Shown here piece by piece: positions 1 through 8,371 of a stretch of 64,000 bases of DNA. The notes beneath the pieces are model-generated. The model was not told where the DNA came from. It worked only from the letters and a program-made list of their open reading frames with translations, and did no database searches. A program made the translations under genes and the position numbers. Position 1 is the stretch's first letter, and every line of letters begins with the position of its first letter. The DNA is from CAISIP01 sp038326025. Lineage in GTDB: Bacteria; Pseudomonadota; Gammaproteobacteria; Burkholderiales; Burkholderiaceae_C. The stretch spans positions 62,001 through 126,000 of the forward strand of contig JBBQJP010000002.1 of assembly GCA_038326025.1 (NCBI GenBank). Direction: 5' to 3'.

Positions 1-1400
1 TGGGCGTTTTCGGGTGTCAACGTCGACAGCGTCAAAACGGCAAACCGGACCTGCTTGCGGAACAGCCAGGAGTCCTGAACCTTGCCCAGGGTGTCCTCCC
101 GGTACGCCTCCGAGCGCAAGGATGGCGCCATATAGACCTGGCTGACCCGGCGGTAGTCCCAGGCGGCATAGGCGAGTGCCACCAGTAAGACGCCGGCGCA
201 AACCAGCACGACCGGTAACGCGATATTCCGGTGACGTGGAGCCGATCCGATCTGGAGCGCATCGCCATCCGCGGGTGCGCGCTGCGGCCGGGTGCGCCAC
301 AAGATCCAGATCGCCAGTGCCGCAGCAATCTGGAATGGCCCGTACCACAGCGGATATTCCAGCATGCTGTGCAAGCCGATCATGCCCAGCACGGCCCAGG
401 CCATTTGCCGAACCGGCATGGATTCCCGCCAGGGCCTGGCCCGCAACACCCAGAAACCGACAGCGCCGCACGCGAGCACGGCCAACGGAATACCCCATAC
501 CAGGGCGAGATGCAGAGGCAGGTTGTGTGCGTTGTCCAGGATGGCACAGAAGCGTCCCGCCGGGTACAGGGTCATGAAGTGGGCATACGACAGTTCGCCC
601 CATCCCCAACCCCACCATGGCTTCTGGGCGATCAGGTGCAGTACGTTCTGCCATAACAACATGCGACTGGCACAGGCCATTTCGGGTGGGCGAAACCGCG
701 CTCCGATACCGTCCGCGAATGGATCGCGGCCGATCAGCATCGGCAACGCGATCGAGGCGACGGCATAGGTCAATACGGCCACCACGAGCACCCACCGGCT
801 CGATCGCGGCACATCTGCGTGCCAGACCCACAACAACATGGCGAGGGCGATCAGCTGAAACATGCCCGTGCGCGACAACGTGGCCGCATTGGCAACTGCC
901 AGCACGATCGCCGCGGACAGAGCAAGGGCCCGTTGCAGCGCCGAATGTCGGCCAGGCCACGGATGGTGATCACCGGTGTCAAGCTGCCACCTGTGTTGGC
1001 GCATCACAAGGCCGAACATCAGCACGGCAAGACCCATGTTGGTCAATGTCGCAAACTGGTTGCGCTGGCGCAGATTGCCAAACGCCTCACCCAGCGGCGC
1101 AACGTTGACCCACGGTTGCAGTGCCGCACTGTGGCCGAAATATTGCACCAGGGCGACACCACTGCTGAGCAATGCGGCCAACAACCAGCCCCAACCCGAT
1201 GCTTGCGTCAGATTGGAACGCACCAGCATGACCCATACGGCCGTCACGATCGCACTGATCGCCGCGACCAACCACGGCAGGACAGTCGCCGTCGGGCCGC
1301 CGGCGACGGGCCAAAGCCACGGAAACGCAATGCATAACACCAGCAACGGTGTGTTCAGGACCGTCCCGGCAGACCCCGGGACATCGACAGGCATCGACAT
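1..1400 (-). CDS. PglL/Wzy-family O-oligosaccharyltransferase, second copy (3' end outside window)
   Basis: An uninterrupted minus-strand frame starts at ATG 1400 and stays open for 466 codons to the window edge, so the C-terminus is missing. The translation is a polytopic membrane protein with the hallmarks of the Wzy_C/PglL superfamily. These are a GNLRQRNQFATL motif in the first third, a DNAHNLPLHL segment with the loop His-Asn, and HSMLEYPLWYGP near the periplasmic end. Such enzymes transfer lipid-linked glycans to Ser/Thr of pilins and other exported proteins, or act as O-antigen ligases. It starts 22 nt after the stop of the neighbouring PglL-like gene and has the same motif order, so it is a tandem paralogue, probably co-transcribed. 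A role in pilin glycosylation is inferred from pilA two genes upstream; an O-antigen ligase role is the alternative. Confidence 0.85.
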   Translation of the reverse strand, partial: MSMPVDVPGSAGTVLNTPLLVLCIAFPWLWPVAGGPTATVLPWLVAAISAIVTAVWVMLVRSNLTQASGWGWLLAALLSSGVALVQYFGHSAALQPWVNVAPLGEAFGNLRQRNQFATLTNMGLAVLMFGLVMRQHRWQLDTGDHHPWPGRHSALQRALALSAAIVLAVANAATLSRTGMFQLIALAMLLWVWHADVPRSSRWVLVVAVLTYAVASIALPMLIGRDPFADGIGARFRPPEMACASRMLLWQNVLHLIAQKPWWGWGWGELSYAHFMTLYPAGRFCAILDNAHNLPLHLALVWGIPLAVLACGAVGFWVLRARPWRESMPVRQMAWAVLGMIGLHSMLEYPLWYGPFQIAAALAIWILWRTRPQRAPADGDALQIGSAPRHRNIALPVVLVCAGVLLVALAYAAWDYRRVSQVYMAPSLRSEAYREDTLGKVQDSWLFRKQVRFAVLTLSTLTPENA

Positions 1401-1422
1401 TGGCTTCACCTGGATGCGCAAA

Positions 1423-3174
1423 TCAGCTTGGCCAGGGAACGGCAGCGATACGATGGTTGCCCTTCCCGTCTTGCAGCCAGGCCTGGCGTACCAACTCACA
1501 CTCCTGTTGACTCGAGATCTTGCAGATCTTGCGCAGCCAAAGACCCGCTTCCTGTGGGCGGTCGTTCAACGCCAGCGCGCCAGCCACGTTGTACACCGAC
1601 CCGGCAGAGGGATAGGTATTGGCAACGTCCATCACCCACTGGATGTCTTCCGCACTCATGCCACGACTGAAATCGAGCCGCATGAATCGGATCTGGTCGC
1701 GCAACTGGGTCAAGAAAATGACATCAGGCGGTTTGCCGATCGGCAGCGTGCCGATTCGGGCACGCTCGAAACGCAAGGACTGGTAGCTGGCTTCGACCCG
1801 GAAATAGTCGCGAACAATACCCGCATAAAGAACCATCGCAACCATCAATGAAGCGGCCATCATCCAGCGCCCGGTCATCCAGATCGCAGGGACACCTGAC
1901 CGAACATTCAGAATGCCCACCACCAGCGCGGTCGGCAACAGGAAATATGCGTAGTGCAATGGCAGTTCGAGCATCGCGTGAATACCAATCACGCCGAGGA
2001 ACAGGACCAGAATCAGATCGTTGGCATTGCGAACGGACCGGACGTAACCCACAAACGCCGCAACAATGGCCAGCGACAGCAGGACACCCAGTGGAATACC
2101 GAGCCACAACACCAGGTCCATGAACAGATTGTGCGCATGTCCAAAGGTCATTTTCAGTCCCGGCAAATCCGCCGCGACAGCCATCTGGGCGGACGCGACT
2201 TCGGTCCAGCCATAACCGAACCAGGGCCGGGCGAGGGCGGCCTTGGCAAACATCAACCATGCAACATGGCGGCTTTCACCCGCAACACTCAGGCGCAGGA
2301 ACTGCGCATTCTGGTCCATCAAAAGCAGTGCGTTGACCCAGCGCAGAAGCAGCGGAAAAGTCCAGAACAGTACAAACAGACACAGCACAAGCCAAGGCAG
2401 ACGTGGGGATTTCCAGTGGTGTCGCCAGATCCAGGTCGCCAGGACGATCAACGAGAGGCCGAGCCAGGCGGTACGCGACTGGGTCATCGCGACGCCCAAG
2501 AGCAGAAACGCCGACATCCCCCCAGCAGTCGCCATGCCTATCTTGCTGTTCTGGTAGGCCCAGATGGCGCCGAGCACGCCCCAAAGCAACAGGGTGGCCA
2601 ATTGGTTCGGCTGCCCCATGTTGGCATAGGGCCGTCCGTCCGTCAGTCCCATGGACCAGATGTCTTCCACACCATTACCCTGGCCCCCTAACCAGGTCAT
2701 CAATTGCAGACCGACGGAGACGACTCCACCGATACCGATCGCCAGGAACAACGCGTTGGCAGCTTGGTCCGCGCGATCACGCTCCCAGGCCTGGCCCGTC
2801 AACACCGCCAGCGTTGCGCCAAGCAAATACGTCGCAGAGATCCAGGCCTGGCCTGCGAACGGCAAAATTCCCGCTCCCCACTGCAACAGAGGTATGCCGG
2901 CAAGCAGCATCAGCGCCAGGGTGATGCGGTTCCATTCGACCGTGGCTTTCGACCGCACGACGACGGCTCCGCAGCTTATCGCCATCGCCATCGCCGAAAA
3001 CGCGTCCGCATGGAACGAAGGCCAGGGTGGGTAGTGATTCGGCAACAACCAGGCCAGCGCCAACAGCAAAGACCATAAAGCCATCCAGACCGGCGGCAGC
3101 GGGCCGTCGTTTGCTGCGGATTGCTGCGGCTCAGAACGGGTTCGGCGAGTTGCCAATGATAAAAAATGGAACAT
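1423..3174 (-). CDS. PglL/TfpO-type O-oligosaccharyltransferase (pilin glycosylation ligase)
   Basis: 583-residue inner-membrane protein with about 10-12 hydrophobic segments. Signature segments of the Wzy_C/PglL family are visible: NMGQPNQLATLLLWG near residue 190, FGHAHNLFMDLVLWLG near 345, and HAMLELPLHYAYFLLP near 405. The last 150 residues form a soluble periplasmic tail of the kind found in PglL enzymes. It would move an assembled glycan from undecaprenyl diphosphate to a Ser/Thr of a periplasmic acceptor. The gene lies just downstream of a type IV pilin gene on the same strand, separated by an intrinsic terminator, so PilA is the obvious substrate. Start ATG 3174. A second, related ligase follows after 22 nt. 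Confidence 0.88.
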   Translation of the reverse strand: MFHFLSLATRRTRSEPQQSAANDGPLPPVWMALWSLLLALAWLLPNHYPPWPSFHADAFSAMAMAISCGAVVVRSKATVEWNRITLALMLLAGIPLLQWGAGILPFAGQAWISATYLLGATLAVLTGQAWERDRADQAANALFLAIGIGGVVSVGLQLMTWLGGQGNGVEDIWSMGLTDGRPYANMGQPNQLATLLLWGVLGAIWAYQNSKIGMATAGGMSAFLLLGVAMTQSRTAWLGLSLIVLATWIWRHHWKSPRLPWLVLCLFVLFWTFPLLLRWVNALLLMDQNAQFLRLSVAGESRHVAWLMFAKAALARPWFGYGWTEVASAQMAVAADLPGLKMTFGHAHNLFMDLVLWLGIPLGVLLSLAIVAAFVGYVRSVRNANDLILVLFLGVIGIHAMLELPLHYAYFLLPTALVVGILNVRSGVPAIWMTGRWMMAASLMVAMVLYAGIVRDYFRVEASYQSLRFERARIGTLPIGKPPDVIFLTQLRDQIRFMRLDFSRGMSAEDIQWVMDVANTYPSAGSVYNVAGALALNDRPQEAGLWLRKICKISSQQECELVRQAWLQDGKGNHRIAAVPWPS

Positions 3175-3334
3175 CTGTTGGATGGCTACGAAACAATTTC
3201 GACGCTCGCAAGGCGTCAGCCTATTCGTGTTATTGCCATGGCGTATTCGTCATTGTGCGATCGAGGCCGCAAAAGGGGCCTCAAACAATTGCGCCGAAGG
3301 GCGAGGCGCGCAAGCTGTTTGTCATCTGGAATTG

Positions 3335-3361
3335 AAAAAAGGGCCCTCGAAAGGGCCCTTT
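3335..3361 (-). terminator. Intrinsic terminator after pilA
   Basis: A 10-bp inverted repeat, AAAGGGCCCT / AGGGCCCTTT with a CGAA loop, is followed on the minus strand by a run of Ts. It begins 22 nt after the pilin stop codon. It should end most pilA transcripts before the downstream ligase genes, a common way to keep abundant pilin mRNA separate. Confidence 0.85.
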
Positions 3362-3382
3362 GTCATGGCACAGGCAACTGCG

Positions 3383-3832
3383 TTACGGCTTGCAGCTTGC
3401 TGGCAGATACTTGGGGTCAATGCCGCCGGACGCAACGGCGGGGGCAGAACACACCCAAGTAACCTGGCCGTTAGGCTGAAGATTGCCGGTCATAATCAAA
3501 GTTTTGCCGCTAATCTTGGTATCAGCGGTGGAGGTGGTCACCGTGATAACGCCGGTAGAGCCACCAGCCGACGAATAAGCCACACCCGAAACCCACTTGG
3601 ACGACTGGCTGTCGACCGTCAAACTTGCCGTCGCAGGCATCGTCGAGTTGACTTGCGCCGACTCCGCAACCGCGGTTTTGGCTGACGAAGCGGCCAAGAC
3701 CACCTCGGAGACCTTGGCGCGGACCGTGTAGTCCTGATAAGCCGGCAGGGCCACGGCGGCCAGAATACCGATGATCGCGACAACGATCATCAACTCGATA
3801 AGGGTAAAACCTTTTTGCATGGAACGCTTCAT
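3383..3832 (-). CDS. pilA: Type IVa major pilin
   Basis: 149-residue prepilin. The short basic leader MKRSMQKG is followed by the class III cleavage site G8/F9 and the classic FTLIELMIVVAIIGILAAVA helix start, with Glu5 of the mature protein present. PilD would cleave and N-methylate Phe9. The C-terminal pair of cysteines, in WVCSAP and ASCKP, brackets the D-loop of type IVa pilins. The middle is rich in Ser/Thr/Ala, offering sites for O-glycosylation by the adjacent PglL-type ligase. An AGGAG ribosome-binding site lies 7 nt before ATG 3832. A sigma-54 promoter upstream and an intrinsic terminator downstream make it a single-gene transcription unit. Confidence 0.96.
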   Translation of the reverse strand: MKRSMQKGFTLIELMIVVAIIGILAAVALPAYQDYTVRAKVSEVVLAASSAKTAVAESAQVNSTMPATASLTVDSQSSKWVSGVAYSSAGGSTGVITVTTSTADTKISGKTLIMTGNLQPNGQVTWVCSAPAVASGGIDPKYLPASCKP

Positions 3833-3877
3833 TTGAAAACTCCTGGGGTTGAGGAAACTGGCTGGACGATCACATAG

Positions 3878-3893
3878 AGCAGGATGCGTGCCA
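3878..3893 (-). promoter_or_regulatory. Sigma-54 (RpoN) promoter of pilA
   Basis: The minus strand reads TGGCAC-N5-CTGCT, one base from the -24/-12 consensus TGGCAC-N5-TTGCW, with the required 10 nt between GG and GC. It lies about 45 nt before the pilin start codon. RpoN with the PilS/PilR pair controls pilA in Pseudomonas and many relatives. No pilSR genes are in this window. Confidence 0.85.
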
Positions 3894-3970
3894 GGTCCTG
3901 AAACTCCGAAATTGCGACTTTTTTGTGCTTTAGGGCGGTATTTTTACCGTAATAGGTCGTTTGGTAGCGT

Positions 3971-3999
3971 CCGACGACATTGACGTGACATTTTTGTCA
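3971..3999 (-). promoter_or_regulatory. Candidate PilR enhancer site upstream of pilA
   Basis: A perfect inverted repeat TGACA-TTTT-TGTCA (3986-3999) lies next to a further TGTC element, about 80-120 nt upstream of the sigma-54 promoter. Repeated TGTC elements beside A/T runs at this distance resemble PilR-binding sites described for Pseudomonas pilA. It also sits just past the stop codon of the upstream ATPase gene. Binding by PilR is inferred. Confidence 0.5.
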
Positions 4000-4014
4000 T
4001 GCCAATTTTGTCAC

Positions 4015-6435
4015 TTACTTGATGCAGACCTGCCGGACCATCTTGATGTCGGTCATGCCCATCATGACTTTCTCCATGCCATCCATCTTAAGCGTACGCA
4101 TGCCGCCTTCAACCGATTGTGCAAACAACTCCGCGACACGGGCACGTTCCTGGATGAGCTTCTTGACGGCGTCGTCGGCTACCAGCAGTTCATGCAGGCC
4201 GATCCGGCCCTTGTAGCCGGTGTTATTGCATTTGTCGCAACCTACCGCGCGGTACAAACGAAGCTGGCCGTCCTGGCCGTAGATCTGGTTCCAACTCTCG
4301 AGCAATTTGCGGGCTTCGCCTTCGTGATCAGCCTGCCATGCCTTGGAATGGCGCAATTCCTCGACATATTCGGTGACAAACAGCCGCATCTCTTCCGCGT
4401 CCGGCACGTACGACTGCTTGCAGTCACACAACTTCTTGGCCAGGCGCTGGGCCAAAATGCCCAGCAGGGCATCGGCAAAGTTGAACGGGTCCATGCCCAT
4501 GTCCATCAACCGGGTGATCGACTCTGGCGCGGAGTTGGTGTGCAGCGTCGAGAAAACCAGGTGGCCGGTCAGCGAGGCCTCGACGCCCATGGACACGGTT
4601 TCCTTGTCGCGCGACTCACCGACCATGATGATGTCGGGGTCTGCGCGCAGAAAGGCACGCATGATCAACGCGAAGTCAATGCCGGCCTTCTTGTTGATCT
4701 GAACCTGGCGCAGGCCTTTTTGCGTGATCTCGACCGGATCCTCGGCGGTCCAGATCTTGGTGTCAGGCGTATTGAGGAATTTCAGTATCGAGTGCAAGGT
4801 CGTGGTCTTGCCGGAACCGGTGGGGCCGCAAACGTAGAACAAGCCGTAGGGCTTGGTAACCGTCTTCTCCAGTCGCTCCCGGTTGTGGGCCGTCAGGCCG
4901 AGTTTTTCCAGCGGTATGGGCTCGCCCGCGGCGAGGATCCGCATCACCACGTCTTCGACGCCGCCGGTGGACGGGATCGTGGCCACGCGCAGTTCGATAT
5001 CGAGCGGACCGTATTTCTTGAACTTGATCTTGCCGTCCTGCGGCTTGCGCCGCTCGGAGATATCGAGGTCGCACATGATCTTAAGGCGGGTAACCATGGC
5101 CTGGCGAAAATGCGCCGGTACCTCGACATAAGGCACCAGCGTGCCGTCGATGCGAAACCGGATACCGGTCTTGAGCTTGCCCGGCATGGGCTCGATATGG
5201 ATATCGGACACCTTCTGGTTGTAGGCGTCGATGATCACCTTGTTGACGAACTTGACCAGCTCGTTGTCGGCCGCTGCAGACTCCAGCGAATCATCGTTGT
5301 AGCCGTCGTCGATCGGGCCGCCGTCCATGTCGGCCAGCAACTGATCGATCGAGCCGCCCTCATTGCCGGCGCCAAACAACTGGGCCAGCGTCTCGTCGAA
5401 CTCGGTCAGCGTGGTGACGCGGTAGGCAAACTTGCTGATTCGTGGAAACACCTGGGGTACCACGCGGGCATTACGCACCGCTTCCGGGTCAACGCACATG
5501 ATGACCAGACCGTCGGGTGATTCCTCGAGCGGAATCCAGCCCTGCTCGACGATGAACTCGCGCTTGAGCGGCCCGTGCAAAGCTTCGGAGCGGATCCGAC
5601 CGGAACTGAAGGACTCGTACGGAACGGCGAAAAACCGCGCCAGCGACGAGCCGATCTGCACCGGTTTGACCTTGAAATGGGCCATGAGCACATGTTCGAC
5701 CGGCGTGCCGCCATTGCGCGCTTCGGCCAGGCTCTGATCGAGTTCAGCCTGCGTAAGGACACCGTCGGCCACCAGAGCGCCGTATTTGGTGACCTTGCGG
5801 CGTGTTTCTTCATTAGCCTTTTGCACCCGTTGGCGAATTGCCGTAGCCAGCGTCTTGCACAACTGCGCGACGCCTTCGACCTCCAGTGCACCAAAGGTCT
5901 GATCGCTCTTGTTGTTGATGATCTGCAAGACGCCGTGCAACACCTCGCCATCGAGAATCGGCGCCACCAGCATCTGGCGGGTGCGATAACCCGAGCGCTT
6001 GTCGACCTCCTTCAGAAAGGTCAGTGCCGGGTGAATCTGCTTTAGCGCCTCGTCGTCGTAGACGTCGGCCAGATTGAGTTGCTTGCGGCTGAAGGCCACA
6101 TAACCGGCCAGACTTTGTGGCGAGATCGGCAACTTGAGGTCGCGGCTGCTGTTCAGGCCAGTCTTGATCTTGGACACGATGGACGACTGGTCATCGTTGA
6201 CTGCATAAAGCGTCAGCCGATCGGCATTGAGCAGTTTGCAGATGTCCTGGCTGGCGTCCAGCATGATCTGGTCCAGGTTCTCGGTGTCATGGATCCGCGC
6301 CGTCACATGGTGCAACTGCTTGTAGAACAGCGCTTCGAAGGTGACGCCACGCTTTTCCGGTGGCAGTTTCTGGCTCTCGAAAAACGCCTGCTCCGACGTG
6401 GGTGTACTCTGGCCGGGATTGAGTACCGCGTTCAT
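4015..6435 (-). CDS. GAF-domain GspE/PilB-type secretion/pilus ATPase
   Basis: 806 residues. Residues about 35-200 form a GAF domain, a small-ligand sensor. A GspE/PilB N-terminal-like domain follows, then the AAA+ T2SSE ATPase with Walker A GPTGSGKTT (residues 537-545), an Asp box ending in AEDPVEIT, Walker B region DPDIIMVGESRD and His box STLHTNSAPESI. Near the C-terminus Cys pairs (CDC... and CDKCNNTGYKG) form the zinc site typical of extension ATPases. Hexamers of this family power pilus or pseudopilus assembly at the inner membrane. The GAF domain is not part of ordinary PilB. ATG 6435 overlaps the preceding phosphodiesterase stop (ATGA), so the two are translationally coupled. The position beside pilA and cyclic-nucleotide genes suggests ligand-controlled pilus or secretion activity. 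Confidence 0.9.
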   Translation of the reverse strand: MNAVLNPGQSTPTSEQAFFESQKLPPEKRGVTFEALFYKQLHHVTARIHDTENLDQIMLDASQDICKLLNADRLTLYAVNDDQSSIVSKIKTGLNSSRDLKLPISPQSLAGYVAFSRKQLNLADVYDDEALKQIHPALTFLKEVDKRSGYRTRQMLVAPILDGEVLHGVLQIINNKSDQTFGALEVEGVAQLCKTLATAIRQRVQKANEETRRKVTKYGALVADGVLTQAELDQSLAEARNGGTPVEHVLMAHFKVKPVQIGSSLARFFAVPYESFSSGRIRSEALHGPLKREFIVEQGWIPLEESPDGLVIMCVDPEAVRNARVVPQVFPRISKFAYRVTTLTEFDETLAQLFGAGNEGGSIDQLLADMDGGPIDDGYNDDSLESAAADNELVKFVNKVIIDAYNQKVSDIHIEPMPGKLKTGIRFRIDGTLVPYVEVPAHFRQAMVTRLKIMCDLDISERRKPQDGKIKFKKYGPLDIELRVATIPSTGGVEDVVMRILAAGEPIPLEKLGLTAHNRERLEKTVTKPYGLFYVCGPTGSGKTTTLHSILKFLNTPDTKIWTAEDPVEITQKGLRQVQINKKAGIDFALIMRAFLRADPDIIMVGESRDKETVSMGVEASLTGHLVFSTLHTNSAPESITRLMDMGMDPFNFADALLGILAQRLAKKLCDCKQSYVPDAEEMRLFVTEYVEELRHSKAWQADHEGEARKLLESWNQIYGQDGQLRLYRAVGCDKCNNTGYKGRIGLHELLVADDAVKKLIQERARVAELFAQSVEGGMRTLKMDGMEKVMMGMTDIKMVRQVCIK

Positions 6436-7223
6436 AACTCAAATTCCTGGCCAGCGCGCAGCCAGCGGATGTCGTGGGTCACATTGGGCCCTGACACCGA
6501 GGTTTCGTCGAATTTCTGGATCTCGGCCATGATGAGATCGGTTTCGGCCGGCTTGGTATGGGTGATGTAAATCGGGTATTTGCGATCGTTCAGAATATTG
6601 TCAAGCTCATCGGCTAGCACGCCAGGCGAGAGATGCAAACTGAGCTTGGCCAGGTCTTTCTCGCGGTTGCTGAACGCGGTCTCGATCACCAGCATCGCAA
6701 CGTTCAACTGGTTAACGCGCTGCCAGAACGCCGGATTGCGTTCGGTGTCACCAGAGAAAACCCAGCAGCCGGTGCCGGCGGTTACAGCATAACCCACGGC
6801 AGGCACCGTGTGAACCGCCGGCAACACTTCGAGCAGCTTGCGGTTGACCTCCAGGGTCTGGCCGGTGAATATCTCGTGGAAAGTGATGAAGGGCGCTTGT
6901 GGCGTGGGAATCTGGCTGAAATCGGGCCAGATCACGCCGTTGAAGATATGCGCCTTGAGTGCGGCAATGGTGCCTGCCAGCGCATAGATCTTCAACGGTT
7001 TGTGGCGCCGGGCGGCGACGGCATCGACCATCAGCGGCAGGGCGGCAACGTGGTCGAGATGCGAATGCGTAAGGAACACATGGTCGATACCCTGCATTTC
7101 GTCAAGCGTCAGGTCTCCGACACCGGTGCCTGCGTCGATCAGCATATCGCCATCAATCAGAAAAGACGTGGTACGGCAGTCTTTGGCGATAGCACCGGAA
7201 CAGCCCAACACACGCACTTTCAT
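6432..7223 (-). CDS. Metallo-beta-lactamase-fold hydrolase, probable cyclic-nucleotide phosphodiesterase (class II-like)
   Basis: 263 residues from ATG 7223 (MKVRVLGCSG); a longer frame exists but its first 14 codons lack family features. The metal-binding motif THSHLDHVA (HxHxDH) and later His/Asp ligands (FSGDTERNP, THTKPAE) show a two-metal MBL hydrolase. The overall pattern (GCSGAI...IDAGTGV...SHLDHVAALP) resembles the class II 3',5'-cyclic-AMP phosphodiesterases of the CpdP/PDE1 type. Its neighbours support this: a broken adenylate/guanylate cyclase gene precedes it by 8 nt, and a GAF-ATPase gene follows with a 4-nt overlap. If it is a cAMP phosphodiesterase, its local partner cyclase is non-functional here. 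Confidence 0.8.
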   Translation of the reverse strand: MKVRVLGCSGAIAKDCRTTSFLIDGDMLIDAGTGVGDLTLDEMQGIDHVFLTHSHLDHVAALPLMVDAVAARRHKPLKIYALAGTIAALKAHIFNGVIWPDFSQIPTPQAPFITFHEIFTGQTLEVNRKLLEVLPAVHTVPAVGYAVTAGTGCWVFSGDTERNPAFWQRVNQLNVAMLVIETAFSNREKDLAKLSLHLSPGVLADELDNILNDRKYPIYITHTKPAETDLIMAEIQKFDETSVSGPNVTHDIRWLRAGQEFEL

Positions 7224-7231
7224 GGCGTCCC

Positions 7232-8317
7232 TTATTTGGTTTCGAAGTTTGTTGCACCATCCCATTCAGGATCGAATGGGAGCAGCCGCATGGAGGCTAT
7301 CCGATCGGAGTAAAGGTGGTAAAGGTATTTTTTTGCATTCATGCGCAGCAAGTTCATCATGAGCAGATCGCATTGGTCCCAATCCTGTGATCGATACGCC
7401 TTGAGGAACGCGCCCCAGGCCTTGAGTTCTGCCTCGGTCTCGGTGCCCACTCGGTTGGCGGGGGCTACCGGCCAGAAGATGGCAACCGCCTTGTCCTTGC
7501 CCATGACGCGGACCAGATCCAGCTCCTGCCAGCCAAAGGCCGGCGCCAGTTCGCGCGCCGACTCGCTGACCACGATATCGACGCCGTACACCTTGGACAA
7601 CCCTTCGAGCCGCGAACCCAGGTTGACCGCGTCGCCGATCACGGCATAACTTTTGCGGATATTCGAGCCCATGTCGCCGACACTCATGTTGCCGGTATTG
7701 ACGCCGATGCCAATGCCGATTTCGGGAATTCCCTTGGTCCGATGTTCCTCGTGATCAGCGCACCTGCCAGTGGCAATACCAGCCCGGCGCCAAGATACAG
7801 CCAGAAGTTCAGCCCGCCAACCAGTGCCGCCACGCCCACACTGAGAATAACCGCCCGCGTCGCCGATACCAGCGGCAAGGCAATCGCGAGAAGCAGACCT
7901 GCAATCAAAATCACTACCACCTCGTATCCGATGGCGTAGTCGGGCTTGAGCAGGGTCTTGCCGTCGAGCAGGCCCGAAATCACATTGGCATGGGCTTCGA
8001 CGCCGGGATAGACCTCGCCGACGGGCGTGACACGCAGATCCTGCAGCCCTGGTGCCGTGGTGCCGTGGTGCCGTGGTGCCCACCAATACGATCCTGCTCG
8101 TGAGTGTCTCGGGCGCAAGCGCCTTGGACAACATATCTGCCGCGGAGACGTAACGGAACGACCCCCCTTTCGGACCAGCGAATCCCCGAAACGGAAAGAG
8201 TGCAGAGACCTTGCCGTCCACCGGGATGGCCAGCGTCTTGGCACCCAGCTTGAGCACGACCACCAGAGGCAACGGTGTTACCAGAATGTGCGGCCAGCGC
8301 CTCAGGAGTGCTCCCAT
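7232..8317 (-). pseudogene. CHASE2 adenylate/guanylate cyclase remnant (5'-truncated, frameshifted, catalytic core deleted)
   Basis: The frame stays open for 361 codons, but only its two ends match a CHASE2-class III cyclase. Residues 1-80 are the end of the CHASE2 domain, up to LVGTTAP. The last ~165 residues (from GIPEIGIGIGVNTG) are the C-terminal part of the cyclase domain plus the usual tail. Between them the homologous sequence (PGLQDLRVTPVGEVYPGVEAH and three membrane helices) continues in another frame (7684-8080). The switch occurs at the 8-bp tandem repeat at 8051-8080. A junction near 7735-7750 then jumps from the last membrane helix (ALITRN) straight to the end of the cyclase domain, skipping about 130 residues including both metal-binding aspartates. 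The N-terminal sensor is missing too. The product cannot make cAMP. Confidence 0.85.
8051..8080. repeat. 8-bp tandem repeat (3.75 copies) causing a frameshift
   Basis: GGTGCCGT is repeated three times and followed by GGTGCC. It lies at the point where the cyclase reading frame breaks. Homologues read ...VGTTAPGL..., which needs only one unit here; two extra 8-bp units add 16 nt and shift the frame by one. The perfect copies suggest recent slippage expansion. Confidence 0.9.
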
Positions 8318-8371
8318 GGCGGCGTCAGCAAAGGTGCATGAAAGCCGCGGTATCAGCGAGCTCCCCTGCGA

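Noticed and set aside
3961..5520. 519-codon plus-strand frame opposite the GAF-ATPase
   Set aside because: It is antisense to a gene with full catalytic motifs; the translation is His/Asp/Gln-rich without any family pattern, as expected in high-GC DNA.
7232..8317. Functional phase-variable cyclase switched by the 8-bp repeat
   Set aside because: Changing repeat number could restore the CHASE2/membrane frame, but the downstream deletion has removed both metal-binding aspartates, so no copy number gives an active cyclase.
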